This document shows, one piece after another, positions 34,775 to 43,946 of a stretch of DNA of 64,000 nt (position 1 is its first letter; each line of letters opens with the position of its first letter). The stretch is from Edaphocola flava (lineage in GTDB: Bacteria; Bacteroidota; Bacteroidia; Chitinophagales; Chitinophagaceae). A model generated the notes under the pieces. It was not told the DNA's origin. It worked only from the letters and a program-made list of their open reading frames with translations, and searched no databases. Position numbers and translations under genes: made by a program. The stretch is taken from positions 186,001 to 250,000 of the forward strand of contig NZ_SAIQ01000004.1 in assembly GCF_004118155.1 (NCBI RefSeq), in the 5' to 3' direction.

Positions 34775-37075
34775 TTATTGTTTTACAAATTGTTTCGTGG
34801 CCGTGAATTCACCTTGTTTAACGGTCAGGTGATAGTTGCCCGGAGCATAGTTGCCTACATTAAGCGTAAACTCAGCAGATTCAATAACACCTTCATACTT
34901 CACTACGCCTTGCAGGTCATATACTTGTACCTGAATAGGATTAGAAGGGCTGATCTCTGGCAGTTCTACCGCTATATGGGCCACCTGGCTTACCGGGTTA
35001 GGGCTGATCACGATCACTTGCTCCATATTGATGAAGTAGATCTTCTTTGTTGCAGAACCACAGATATCATTTACTTTCAGTGTAGTCGTCGTGTATGCAC
35101 CATTAAAGTTATTGATACGGAATATATTATCCCAAGGAATGGTAGGAGACAGGATGCTGCGGTTCCATGGGCCACTGTACGTCCATACATATCTGCGCGC
35201 ATTACCGCCACTGGCTACGTAATCTTTAGGCATACCACCGGATATACCGCCCGTAGTCGGGTAGTACAGAATAAAGCTAGGTCCGTTGATCACCAGCGGT
35301 ACCCGCGGGCTACCCAGTCCTACTGCCGCCCAGGCATTGATCGTTTGCGTCAGTTCATTGGTACAATTACCATATATAGACATGGCACCCAGGATAGACC
35401 CCGTGCGGGCATCGTTATAGTTAGAGTTGTTACCCATGAAGTTATCCAGGTTATAGTAAGCGATATTACGGGCTTTATCTGCACCGATACCATTTACCGC
35501 CACACTGCCTACCATGCCATCCGGAGCACCGGCAGAACCTTGGGTCAGCAGGTAGAACCAGTAGTTCTGTACACCACTGTTGGTATGTACACCACCCGCA
35601 TCACAGGTGCCATAATACCAGCGGGGCCCGTGATAAAATGATGGTTGCGCCTGACCATTGCAGGGAGACGCCACAGAAGCAGAAGGCTTGTTCAGTTTGC
35701 GCAGCAACCAGGCATCCTCGCCCAGGTCCCAGTTAGTGTGTACCCCACCATTCAGGTAGCGCTCCACCTCATAACCAAAGATGTCGGAGAAGGATTCGTT
35801 AAGGGCACCGGATTCGTTCTGATACACCAGACCGGCAGTATACTGCGTTACAGCATGTGTAAATTCATGGCCCACAATGTCTTTAGTGGCCAGGTGGTTA
35901 GAACCGTTCTTACCAAATACCAGCCATTTATCTGTAGGGCTCCAGTACGCATTCTGTACACTGGCTCCACCCATAATCTTCACTTCGGCATTGCCGTTAT
36001 CATAGCTGCTGCGGTTCAGGATGTTTTTGTAATAGTTCCAGGTTTGCGTAGCTACCCAGTGCGGGGTAGTCTCCTCGGCACGATCCGATCCCCATACATC
36101 ATCTCCGTCAAAAGAGTTTTTGGTACAGTTGCCTATAGTACAGTCGTATCCGCCAAAGTTTTTATTGTTCCATTTCTTAGTCCAGATAGCCGCACCGCCA
36201 TCATTGCTGCGCAGCACATGGTGGTTATAAAGCCCACCTCTATAGCGGGTATCGATATATGTATTGCTACCATAACCATAAGAAAGATCAGCCTGACCAT
36301 CCTGTATATTGCTATACTCTTTTATGACCGTTCCGGTAGCCGCATCGACATACACCGTCATATCCAGTTCCGGGTTCAGTACCTTAATGGTAAATTTCCA
36401 GGCCAGCACAAACTCTTCCGGATTATAGAATTCATTTACATTCTTTTTAGCAATAATCAGCTCACCTACAGGGTAGCTTGTCGCAGTAGGATCTTCACGC
36501 TCTTCTTTATAAGAGGTTTCATAATCCTGATCCTGCCAGGAGAAGAGGCCGTTTGGTGCCAGATGATCCATAGCTTTATCCAGCGCCTGCGTCTCGCCCA
36601 GTGCCGGGGTTACAGACATGTTCAGACCTTCTGCAACCTTTGCATTCACAATAGATACGCGATTGTTTTGGGAGTGAATAAACAATTCGGCATATTCAAC
36701 CTTAACGCCTTTATGTACCTGGTTGTACCGCATGTGTACCATTTTGCGCTGATCTTCGATAAAAGGGTAATCATCATCTGTAGTACGCACCAGAACAAAA
36801 TCATCATCAGCACCAAAGCCATATGCCTGCATGATTTCCGGCAGGATATTGTCTATGGTCACATTAGACTCCTCGGTCGCCTGCAGCCATCCGGACAGGT
36901 CTATAATGTCGAAATTCTGCTGAATGAAGGGGCTTCCGCCGCCATTCTTAATGTAATTGGGTATATAACCCGGTGTCTGCGACTGTACCGCCGCTGTCTG
37001 TGCCTGCACCTGTAGCGAAAGCCCCAGCAAGGTAACAAAAAGGAATGCTTTTCTTTTTTTGTAAATAAAATGCAT
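34775..37075 (-). CDS. M4 (thermolysin-family) metalloprotease with T9SS sorting domain
   Basis: 766 residues. After a signal peptide (to QVQA), an N-terminal propeptide with FTP/PepSY character (to about residue 265) precedes the M4 catalytic domain with HEFTH at 403-407 and the third zinc ligand in GALNESFSD (about 427). The end (VISPNPVSQVAHIAV to TATKQFVKQ) is a type A T9SS sorting domain. It should be secreted as a zymogen through T9SS and anchored by PorU; general proteolysis is the family role. A barrel gene follows. Confidence 0.93.
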   Translation of the reverse strand: MHFIYKKRKAFLFVTLLGLSLQVQAQTAAVQSQTPGYIPNYIKNGGGSPFIQQNFDIIDLSGWLQATEESNVTIDNILPEIMQAYGFGADDDFVLVRTTDDDYPFIEDQRKMVHMRYNQVHKGVKVEYAELFIHSQNNRVSIVNAKVAEGLNMSVTPALGETQALDKAMDHLAPNGLFSWQDQDYETSYKEEREDPTATSYPVGELIIAKKNVNEFYNPEEFVLAWKFTIKVLNPELDMTVYVDAATGTVIKEYSNIQDGQADLSYGYGSNTYIDTRYRGGLYNHHVLRSNDGGAAIWTKKWNNKNFGGYDCTIGNCTKNSFDGDDVWGSDRAEETTPHWVATQTWNYYKNILNRSSYDNGNAEVKIMGGASVQNAYWSPTDKWLVFGKNGSNHLATKDIVGHEFTHAVTQYTAGLVYQNESGALNESFSDIFGYEVERYLNGGVHTNWDLGEDAWLLRKLNKPSASVASPCNGQAQPSFYHGPRWYYGTCDAGGVHTNSGVQNYWFYLLTQGSAGAPDGMVGSVAVNGIGADKARNIAYYNLDNFMGNNSNYNDARTGSILGAMSIYGNCTNELTQTINAWAAVGLGSPRVPLVINGPSFILYYPTTGGISGGMPKDYVASGGNARRYVWTYSGPWNRSILSPTIPWDNIFRINNFNGAYTTTTLKVNDICGSATKKIYFINMEQVIVISPNPVSQVAHIAVELPEISPSNPIQVQVYDLQGVVKYEGVIESAEFTLNVGNYAPGNYHLTVKQGEFTATKQFVKQ

Positions 37076-37528
37076 AAGTAAAAGAACGATACCACAATGA
37101 AAGGAACAGCAGGGCAGGTGGTACCGCAGATTTAGAGGCTGCGCTGCTGCATTGGTTTTTTGGGTAAGTGCGTATGCATAAGGGTAATTTACTGAGGTGG
37201 CCGGCGCGGTTTGCGTAGTGGTTTTTCGTAATAGCTAGGTCTTAATATTTAACATATGTGTTAAATATTAAGGCTAATGTATAGGTAATTGATTTTTATT
37301 CCAAGCTTTAGGAAATATATTTTTTTAGAGATGAATATTGCTTTGGTATACAGCTGCTATTTTCGGGAGATGAGGTGTTCGCTGAGGCCCTCGAAGTGAA
37401 AATACTTTCTTCCAGGTACCTTCAAGCACCTCATGATACACGCCTTACCCAGTCACATGATTGTTTCACCAAGTGGTGCTTAAAAAGGGCTTTAATTCGC
37501 CTTATCTTGCGGTTTATAATGAATAGAT
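37076..37528. other. Divergent intergenic region, no gene seen
   Basis: 453 bp between the M4 protease (minus) and an unrecognised secreted protein (plus). Short open frames here lack signal peptides or conserved motifs. The one clear structure is the palindrome at 37241-37272. Confidence 0.5.
37241..37272. promoter_or_regulatory. Perfect AT-rich palindrome, possible operator
   Basis: Two perfect 14-bp arms (CTTAATATTTAACA and its complement) around TATG, in a divergent intergenic region. No T-run follows and no gene ends nearby, so an operator for a dimeric regulator is more likely than a terminator. Confidence 0.45.
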
Positions 37529-38575
37529 ATGTTCCACAATACCTTAACAAGCAATTATTTAAGATTATTATGCATCATGATTTGTGCCTGGTTTGCCTGT
37601 AGCTTTAATGCCCATGCCCAGCCCGGACCCTCTGGTGGGCAGTTGAGCATAAGAGTATACCATAAAGGCAAGCTGGTTAATCTTCTTGGCGGCAACTGGA
37701 AGGTAATACCAACGAACATTAACCTGGCTGATACAAACCATACCAGGGGCTGGTATACTCCTGAGCAGGAACCGGGATACTATTACATTATACCGAATCC
37801 CACACCTGCAGGCGGAGATGTAAGGGATAATTTTTACCTGGACATTGTACATCACAGAGATACCATGCGCATACATCCGCCTGTTTTCCGTCATAGAAAT
37901 ATAGAACTGGATAGTATTCCTTTTGCCAAAGGAGATTATACTATTCCAATGAGTATATATCAGCTCAAAGCCATATCGAAAGATTCATCGCGTACTTACG
38001 ATCAATTGCCCGTACCCAATATCTACAGCGACTGGAAACTGTTTAGGAAAGAAACCTATAAATGCTACCTGGAAAAACTCATAGACCTTGATAGGGTGCC
38101 GGAAGATAACAGCATTTATGGCGAACCGGATATCTATACTTACCGCAACTGGCCGCACCTTTCAGTAGCTTATGGGTCAGTCAATTATTATTTTAACCGT
38201 AATGTGGTTATACAGTATACTTACAGTACCCGTGCCGTAAAGGTTTTTGAGGTAAAGGATATTTCAGCAGATCATTTTGTCAGCTGGGGTGGCGGCGAAC
38301 CCCGGATTACGGGCTTGTATCAGAAAGACGGAGATATTTTAGCTATGGTATATAAGAATAGTGATAATTGCGGCATCTTCCGGTTGAACTTTGTGGAAGA
38401 GCAGGGCACCCCGCGCGCCTCCGGGCTGGTGCTGAAACAGCTGCTGGAGGAATATCAGGCCGCGATAAAAGCATTAAAGGTATACGAACCGGCGTACCGT
38501 GAACGGGAGACAAGAGTACTCACCGAGGCATATAAGGAACGCCGGAGTGCATTAATGCAGCAGTATAAACAATAA
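37529..38575 (+). CDS. Secreted protein of unknown function
   Basis: 348 residues. A hydrophobic N-terminal segment ending at NAHA reads as a signal peptide. The mature protein has a strand-rich first part (QLSIRVYHKGKLVNLLGGNWKVIPT) and a charged helical C-terminus (LLEEYQAAIKALKVYEPAYRERETRVLTEAYKERRSAL) that may form a coiled coil. I do not recognise the family. It is a single gene with a divergent neighbour and a terminator at its end. Confidence 0.65.
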   Translation: MFHNTLTSNYLRLLCIMICAWFACSFNAHAQPGPSGGQLSIRVYHKGKLVNLLGGNWKVIPTNINLADTNHTRGWYTPEQEPGYYYIIPNPTPAGGDVRDNFYLDIVHHRDTMRIHPPVFRHRNIELDSIPFAKGDYTIPMSIYQLKAISKDSSRTYDQLPVPNIYSDWKLFRKETYKCYLEKLIDLDRVPEDNSIYGEPDIYTYRNWPHLSVAYGSVNYYFNRNVVIQYTYSTRAVKVFEVKDISADHFVSWGGGEPRITGLYQKDGDILAMVYKNSDNCGIFRLNFVEEQGTPRASGLVLKQLLEEYQAAIKALKVYEPAYRERETRVLTEAYKERRSALMQQYKQ

Positions 38576-38648
38576 GATTCTTTCGCTGGGTACTCAAAGC
38601 GAAATTGTCCTTCAAGCAGTTCAGGGTACGGGTGTTCGAATCCGGATA

Positions 38649-38684
38649 CAAAAAAAGCGCGCCATGATTTATGGCACGCTTTAT
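38649..38684 (-). terminator. Terminator between convergent genes, strong for hmgA
   Basis: AAAGCG-GCCAT / ATGGC-CGCTTT stem with one mismatch. On the minus strand it is followed by seven Ts, so it ends the thioesterase-hmgA transcript; it may also act on the plus strand. Confidence 0.75.
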
Positions 38685-38703
38685 ATATACAGTATTGTAA
38701 AGA

Positions 38704-39867
38704 TTAGTCTTCGATCCAGCTAAGAGCATAGCCCTCATCTTCGATGTTCAGGGCATCGTCGGTCATCTTCAGCGGGTGAAAGGTATCTACCATTACCGCC
38801 AGCTCCAGTGTTTCTTTAGCACCGATGCTCTTCTCAACCGTACCCGGGTGCGGACCATGCGGGATACCGGACGGGTGCAGGGTAATCATACCTTTGGTTA
38901 CATGCTTACGGCTCATGAAGTCGCCGTCTACATAATACAGTACCTCATCACTATCGATATTACTGTGGTGGTACGGAGCCGGAATAGACAATGGATGGTA
39001 GTCGAACAGGCGCGGTACAAACGAACAGATTACGAAATTATGTGCATCGAAGTGCTGGTGTACCGGTGGTGGCTGGTGTACGCGGCCGGTAATAGGCTCG
39101 AAATCATGTATGCTGATGGCATAAGGATACTCGCAGCCATCCCAACCCACTACATCGAATGGATGGTAGCCATACCAGATAGGGTACATCAGTCCTTTTT
39201 TCTTGGTATTGATCAGGAACTCACCTTTGATGTCAAAGGTCTGCAGGTCCTGTGGTTTGCGGATGTCGCGCTCGCAGAACGGTGCATTTTCCAGCAGCTG
39301 TCCGTAACGGCTCAGGTAGCGTTTAGGGAAGGTAATCGGGCTGAAAGAATCTACGATAAACAGGCGGTTCTCTTCTGTTTTGAATTCGATCTGGTAGATA
39401 CAGCCTCTAGGGATTACCAGGTAATCGCCGTAGCCAAACGGAATCTGGCCATACTGTGTTTTCAGTACGCCTTCGCCCACATGCACGAAGATTACTTCGT
39501 CCGCATCGGCATTTTTGAAAAACACATTGCCTTCCAGTCCCTTGGTAGGGGCTGCCAGTGCAATCTGTACATCATTATTAAATAAAACTACTTTTCTGGA
39601 TTTCAGGTAATCGGCATTAGGTGCAACGCTGAATCCCTGGAAGCTGCGGTGCTTCAGGATATTTTCACTGGCTTGTTTAGGAGATACATCATACGGCTCT
39701 TCGGTCTTGATGATTACCGTAGGCGGATGAACATGGTACAAAAGGGAATAATTAGAAGAAAAGCCTTCTGTACTGAATAATTGCTCTGAATACAATTTAC
39801 CATTCTCCTGACGATACTGTGTGTGTCTCTTATTGGGAACTTTACCCAAACTATAATAATGTGCCAT
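38704..39867 (-). CDS. hmgA: Homogentisate 1,2-dioxygenase
   Basis: 387 residues. The cupin iron site is visible in HHSNIDSDEVLYYVDG and SGIPHGPHPG, together with VHQHFDAHNFVICSF. It opens the ring of homogentisate to maleylacetoacetate in tyrosine and phenylalanine breakdown. It follows a hotdog-fold thioesterase by 17 bp and shares its promoter. Other tyrosine-pathway genes are not in the window. Confidence 0.93.
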   Translation of the reverse strand: MAHYYSLGKVPNKRHTQYRQENGKLYSEQLFSTEGFSSNYSLLYHVHPPTVIIKTEEPYDVSPKQASENILKHRSFQGFSVAPNADYLKSRKVVLFNNDVQIALAAPTKGLEGNVFFKNADADEVIFVHVGEGVLKTQYGQIPFGYGDYLVIPRGCIYQIEFKTEENRLFIVDSFSPITFPKRYLSRYGQLLENAPFCERDIRKPQDLQTFDIKGEFLINTKKKGLMYPIWYGYHPFDVVGWDGCEYPYAISIHDFEPITGRVHQPPPVHQHFDAHNFVICSFVPRLFDYHPLSIPAPYHHSNIDSDEVLYYVDGDFMSRKHVTKGMITLHPSGIPHGPHPGTVEKSIGAKETLELAVMVDTFHPLKMTDDALNIEDEGYALSWIED

Positions 39868-39884
39868 TTTCGGTTTTACTTTTA

Positions 39885-40283
39885 TTATGCTAAAATACCA
39901 TTTTTAAATTTCTCTTTAATCTTTTCATCCAAAGATCTTGGATTTCCATCCTCATCTATACGTACAAATGTAGCAGCGGTGGTACAGGCCACGCTCTCTT
40001 CTGCATTATATACACTATACTTACGGGCCTCTATTACAACGGTTATGGAGGTATTACCTACATGAGATACTTCTCCGTATAGTCTGATGTGGTTACCGGC
40101 CTTTAAAGGCTTCTTGAATAAAAGCTCACCTACACGCAGGGTCACCATATTAGGGGTCTGGCAATATTCGGTGGCAAATGAGCCGGCGGCCTCATCAATC
40201 CATGACATCAGTATACCGCCAAAGAGGTTTCCGTGAATACCAATGTCTTTGGTCATCACGATTTTTTTGGTAATTAATTCCAT
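39885..40283 (-). CDS. Acyl-CoA thioesterase (hotdog fold, YciA-like)
   Basis: 132 residues with GNLFGGILMSWIDEAAG (residues about 18-34), the hotdog helix with the catalytic Asp/Glu region, and VGNTSITVVIEARK. Family members hydrolyse acyl-CoA thioesters. It is the first gene of a two-gene unit with hmgA; whether it acts on an aromatic or fatty acyl-CoA cannot be told. Confidence 0.85.
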   Translation of the reverse strand: MELITKKIVMTKDIGIHGNLFGGILMSWIDEAAGSFATEYCQTPNMVTLRVGELLFKKPLKAGNHIRLYGEVSHVGNTSITVVIEARKYSVYNAEESVACTTAATFVRIDEDGNPRSLDEKIKEKFKNGILA

Positions 40284-40317
40284 ACTACTTGCTGTGTGAT
40301 TCTGATAAAAATCGCTG

Positions 40318-40325
40318 CAAATATA
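40318..40325 (-). promoter_or_regulatory. Promoter -7 element of the thioesterase-hmgA operon
   Basis: TATATTTG on the minus strand matches TAnnTTTG, 34 bp before the thioesterase ATG. Confidence 0.6.
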
Positions 40326-40387
40326 GCACTATTTGCGGGGCTTCGAATTTTATAAAATTAATATGACAAAATCCGCGTATTCGGTTG

Positions 40388-40395
40388 TAACTTCG
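40388..40395 (+). promoter_or_regulatory. Possible -7 element of ctaA
   Basis: TAACTTCG differs from TAnnTTTG at one base. It lies 17 bp before the ctaA ATG in a divergent gap. Confidence 0.4.
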
Positions 40396-40412
40396 ACCAA
40401 TTTTTTAAGGCA

Positions 40413-41489
40413 ATGATCGAAAATTATTCAGACCAGGAAAGAAAAAATAAAATCGTCGCATATTGGCTGCTGACGGGCGTTTTCATGATCATCATCCAGA
40501 CGCTGCTGGGTGGTATAACCCGGCTTTCGGGATCGGGGCTCTCCATTACTGAATGGAATGTGGTGACCGGTACTTTACCACCGATGAACCAGGATGCCTG
40601 GGCGGCAGAATTTGCCAAATACCAGCAGTCCCCGCAATTCAAATACCTCAACCAGGATTTTACCGTTTCAGACTTTAAGTTTATTTTCTTCTGGGAGTGG
40701 TTTCACCGTTTATGGGCCAGGCTGATCGGCTTTGTATTTGCCATTCCGTTTATCTACTTCCTGGTCAAAAAATATTTTACCCGCGAGATGGTACTGCCCA
40801 TTTTCGGTATGTTTGCCCTGGGTGCCTTGCAGGGAGCTATTGGCTGGATCATGGTTGCGAGCGGTCTGGTAGGAGATGCTATTTATGTGCGTCCGACCAA
40901 ACTGGCCATGCACTTCGTTTTTGCCATGATACTCGCTTGTTATGTATTATGGTTTGCCTTAAAATTACTGGTTCCGAATACAAAGAGGGTACTGAATCCT
41001 GCATTGAGCAGACTCACTATAGTAATGCTGGTATTGCTATTCATTCAGCTTACCTATGGTGCCCTTATGGCAGGCCATAAAGCGGCTACAGTAGCGGCCA
41101 CCTGGCCTACGATCAATGGGATGTGGGTTCCGGATAATATGACGGCTTCACCATCGGGCCATTATCTGCTGGAGAATAAGATAACGATTCACTTTATACA
41201 CCGCGGACTGGCTTACCTCTTGTTTGCGCTTATTCTTATTTATACTGTTAAAGCGGCAAAGATCAGACCTTCGGTCGCTTATAACCGCCAGAAATGGTAT
41301 CCTATGGTGCTGGTGAGTATACAGGTATTATTGGGGATCTTTACTGTACTGAGCAGTACGACTATACAGGCCAATCGCTGGAGACTGTTTGAGACCATTG
41401 CAGAGCTGCATCAGCTGGTAGCTATGTTCCTGATGCTGAGTCTTGTGGTACAGGTATACCTGGTACGCACTAGGCCTGCAGCAGCATAA
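40413..41489 (+). CDS. ctaA: Heme A synthase (COX15/CtaA)
   Basis: 358 residues with about eight hydrophobic membrane segments and the heme-ligand histidines in WEWFHRLWAR (E-x-x-x-H), LAMHFVFAMI, HFIHRGLAYL and AELHQLVAMF. It oxidises the C8 methyl of heme O to a formyl group, giving heme A for cytochrome c oxidase. Single gene; the DNA alkylation repair gene converges on it with 17 bp between the stops. Confidence 0.93.
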   Translation: MIENYSDQERKNKIVAYWLLTGVFMIIIQTLLGGITRLSGSGLSITEWNVVTGTLPPMNQDAWAAEFAKYQQSPQFKYLNQDFTVSDFKFIFFWEWFHRLWARLIGFVFAIPFIYFLVKKYFTREMVLPIFGMFALGALQGAIGWIMVASGLVGDAIYVRPTKLAMHFVFAMILACYVLWFALKLLVPNTKRVLNPALSRLTIVMLVLLFIQLTYGALMAGHKAATVAATWPTINGMWVPDNMTASPSGHYLLENKITIHFIHRGLAYLLFALILIYTVKAAKIRPSVAYNRQKWYPMVLVSIQVLLGIFTVLSSTTIQANRWRLFETIAELHQLVAMFLMLSLVVQVYLVRTRPAAA

Positions 41490-41506
41490 GTAGTTACAAA
41501 TATTAT

Positions 41507-42310
41507 TTAAGCCTTGTTAAGGGTGCGCAGTGCTTTTTTGATAATGTATTGTGTAGCTTTTACAGGGCTTTTTTGTTCCCATTCCGCACATAAGTTCCGG
41601 ACAAAATCGGGTTGCGTTTTACTGGCATCATTCAGCCAGTTGCCAACACTGTCCTGTACATAACGGGCAGGGTCTGCCTGAAGTGGTTCAAGAACTGGAA
41701 GGGCCAGTTGCGGGGCTGTTTTCAGTGCATCAATATGTGCGCACCATACTCCTCGGGGTCTTAATACCTCACAGGCAAATCTCCTTACATGGGCATCTGT
41801 ATCTGTGGTCCACTGGCTGAGTATATCTATACTGCCGGAGAGCTCGCGGGTTATAGAAGGGCGTACCGCCATCCAGGCAATCTCCCTTACGCCAAAATGC
41901 GTATCGGCCGCAAACAATTTTATGGCAGCCATTTTTTGTGACAGAGGAGACTCTTCCAGCCCGGTCATATATGCTGCCCAGCAACGTGCCATGTCTGCTA
42001 CATGTGTACTGAGGAAGGAATGGAGGCTGGTGTCCCGGTGCTTTTGACACAGTTGCAGCAAAGTGATACCTATGGTTTCATTTACAGTATTAACGGTGCG
42101 CTTCTTCAGCTGCTCCAGACGGGTTGTGATTTCGGGAATGTAGTGTGTACGCTGACAGGAGTGCAAGATGTTGGTGAGCAGCGTCAAGGGGTCTATGGCA
42201 AGCCACTCAATCAGGTTTAGAGAGGCTGTGTTGCCCAGGTTTAGTTGTGTGCGTACATCTTCTTTAAGGTCTTTAAGTGTGCGAGGTGCTTTGCGGTTGC
42301 TTATGTCCAT
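41507..42310 (-). CDS. DNA alkylation repair protein (HEAT-repeat family)
   Basis: 267 residues. The opening MDISNRKAPRTLKDLKEDVRTQLN and the segments DTHFGVREIAWMAVRP and RRFACEVLRPRGVWC mark a family named DNA alkylation repair protein, related to AlkC/AlkD HEAT-repeat glycosylases. It would remove alkylated bases from DNA; activity on specific lesions is not known. Its start overlaps the 3' end of a small secreted-protein gene by 38 bp, so the two may be cotranscribed. Confidence 0.8.
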   Translation of the reverse strand: MDISNRKAPRTLKDLKEDVRTQLNLGNTASLNLIEWLAIDPLTLLTNILHSCQRTHYIPEITTRLEQLKKRTVNTVNETIGITLLQLCQKHRDTSLHSFLSTHVADMARCWAAYMTGLEESPLSQKMAAIKLFAADTHFGVREIAWMAVRPSITRELSGSIDILSQWTTDTDAHVRRFACEVLRPRGVWCAHIDALKTAPQLALPVLEPLQADPARYVQDSVGNWLNDASKTQPDFVRNLCAEWEQKSPVKATQYIIKKALRTLNKA

Positions 42311-42599
42311 AGTAATATAGGTTAGTCATAGCTGCCTCTGGTGTAAAGCTGATGCTGAGATAAGGATTCAATGTAGTTGCAGAAACCTTGTTCTTCACTT
42401 TAGAGGCGGCCTCCGCTTTTACCGAAGCAGGCTTTGCTGCTTTCTCTTTTTGTGCAGTATTATTGTTGTTGATCGTTTCGCTGACGCTGACATTATTGGT
42501 CGCCATCGCTTTTTCCGAGACCAGCAGGTGTTTGGCCTGTGCCTGGATGATGCAGCCTAAGCTCAGCATACAGGTAAGAAATGTAAGTGGTGTTTTCAT
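42273..42599 (-). CDS. Small secreted protein of unknown function
   Basis: 108 residues from the ATG at 42597-42599. A signal peptide (MKTPLTFLTCMLSLGC to AQA) is followed by a low-complexity Asn/Lys/Ala/Val-rich part and a short C-terminus (YLSISFTPEAAMTNLYYYG). No domain is recognised. The end overlaps the start of the alkylation repair gene by 38 bp. It could be spurious, but the signal peptide is convincing. Confidence 0.5.
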   Translation of the reverse strand: MKTPLTFLTCMLSLGCIIQAQAKHLLVSEKAMATNNVSVSETINNNNTAQKEKAAKPASVKAEAASKVKNKVSATTLNPYLSISFTPEAAMTNLYYYGHKQPQSTSHT

Positions 42600-42725
42600 A
42601 ATGGTGTTTTTGTACAATTAAATAATGGTGAATACATACTTCATCCGACTCATTCCAATCAACAGTACAAAGGTATAACCGATCTTTCTCCTCAAAGATA
42701 ACAAATAGATCAATGCCGGTAATTA

Positions 42726-42780
42726 TTCGACGAGTATCGTGGCGTATTTTCGTCGAAAAAAACGGGGCTTTCGTCGTAAA
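42726..42780 (+). promoter_or_regulatory. Candidate LytTR operator upstream of the first LytS operon
   Basis: TTTTCGTCGAA (core TCGTCG at 42750-42755) and TTTCGTCGTAA (core 42771-42776) are direct repeats exactly 21 bp apart. A third, inverted element TTCGACGA is at 42726-42733. The second core ends 31 bp before a -7-like CATTTTCG at 42807-42814. The spacing suits the paired direct repeats bound by LytTR regulators. Confidence 0.55.
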
Positions 42781-42834
42781 TATGGCCTGAGCGGATTTTT
42801 TATGTGCATTTTCGCAATGCAGTAATCAGAAATA

Positions 42835-43944
42835 ATGGATAAGACAAGCACATTCCGGGAGCGATTTAAAGCAGAGGTAGCCATACAGTTTGAAAACCTG
42901 TTTGGTGGTCGTCGCTATTGGTTGCATATCGTAGTAGTCTTGTTGAATATTCTCTTTCTCAGCAGTTCCTACTTCTCCGGTTTTGAGCTGGGCAAGAATA
43001 CCGGTTATGGTATTGTATTGATGGTACTGACGGTAATCATTATCCTGCTTGAGGTCTACACCTTCCTGCTGCTGATCATCCCATACGGGAGGGTAAAGCG
43101 GAAAGTCCTGGTAGTATGGCTGGGATTCCTGCTTAATTTCATACTTTGGTATGCCGTACAAGGAGGACTCATATACCTCATCACACACTTCGTTGCCGGT
43201 AAGAGCTATACTATGGCCTATATTGCCGGCTATTCCTTCGGTCGCGCGATCAGGCTCATATGGCTGTTCTTTGCTATTTACTACTTCTTTGACCTGTATT
43301 ACCAGCAGCGACAGTTTCGTAAATACAAGCAGGGACTTAAAGAGCGGCTGGCCGCAGAGAATCGTTTCCTGAAGTCGCAGATCAATCCACATTTTCTGTT
43401 TAATACATTGAATAACATCTACTCCAAGGCGCTACATAATGTAAGGGAGGCGGGCGGACTGATCGATAAATTAAAGAATCTGTTGCACTATATGCTCTAT
43501 GAATGTGAGCGGGATTTTGTGCCATTGAAAGGAGAGCTTGCTTTTATACAAAGTTATATTGCCCTGGAGGAGATCCGCAATAAAGCAACACGGCTGCAAA
43601 TCCGGGTACACATAGAGGGCGAGGTAAAAGAGCAATTGATTGCACCCCTGCTTATCGTGAACTTTATAGAGAATGCTTTTAAGCATGGGGTAAAGGCACA
43701 TACCGAAGAGGCCTTTATCGAACTGCAGCTGCATATAACAGATACCCGGCTGCATATGGAACTGAGCAATACCGTACCGCCGGAAACAGACAAGGCACTG
43801 GCCATTAAAAGTGAAGGAGGCATTGGCGTAGAGAATGTACGCAAACGCCTTGCCCTGCTGTATCCCGGTGCACATCAGCTTTCTATTAAAAAGGATAGTA
43901 CACGCTATACCGTATCGCTAACCCTTAACCTGTTTTCTGCCTGA
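42835..43944 (+). CDS. LytS-type sensor histidine kinase
   Basis: 369 residues with four hydrophobic membrane segments (about 28-150), a coiled linker and a His_kinase (PF06580) domain: SQINPHFLFNTLNNI with the phospho-acceptor His186, the N-box VNFIENAFKHG and the G-box GGIGVENVRKRL. It should phosphorylate the LytTR regulator two genes downstream. Its signal is unknown. It is followed after 2 bp by a degenerate paralogue. Confidence 0.9.
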   Translation: MDKTSTFRERFKAEVAIQFENLFGGRRYWLHIVVVLLNILFLSSSYFSGFELGKNTGYGIVLMVLTVIIILLEVYTFLLLIIPYGRVKRKVLVVWLGFLLNFILWYAVQGGLIYLITHFVAGKSYTMAYIAGYSFGRAIRLIWLFFAIYYFFDLYYQQRQFRKYKQGLKERLAAENRFLKSQINPHFLFNTLNNIYSKALHNVREAGGLIDKLKNLLHYMLYECERDFVPLKGELAFIQSYIALEEIRNKATRLQIRVHIEGEVKEQLIAPLLIVNFIENAFKHGVKAHTEEAFIELQLHITDTRLHMELSNTVPPETDKALAIKSEGGIGVENVRKRLALLYPGAHQLSIKKDSTRYTVSLTLNLFSA

Positions 43945-43946
43945 TT

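Noticed and set aside
35645-37015. Long open frame (456 codons) antisense to the M4 protease
   Set aside because: The opposite strand encodes a complete protease with HEFTH and a T9SS domain. The antisense frame has no signal peptide, domain or promoter and reflects codon bias of the real gene.
37375-37602. 75-codon open frame before the unknown secreted protein
   Set aside because: It overlaps the better-supported gene with a signal peptide and has no features of its own.
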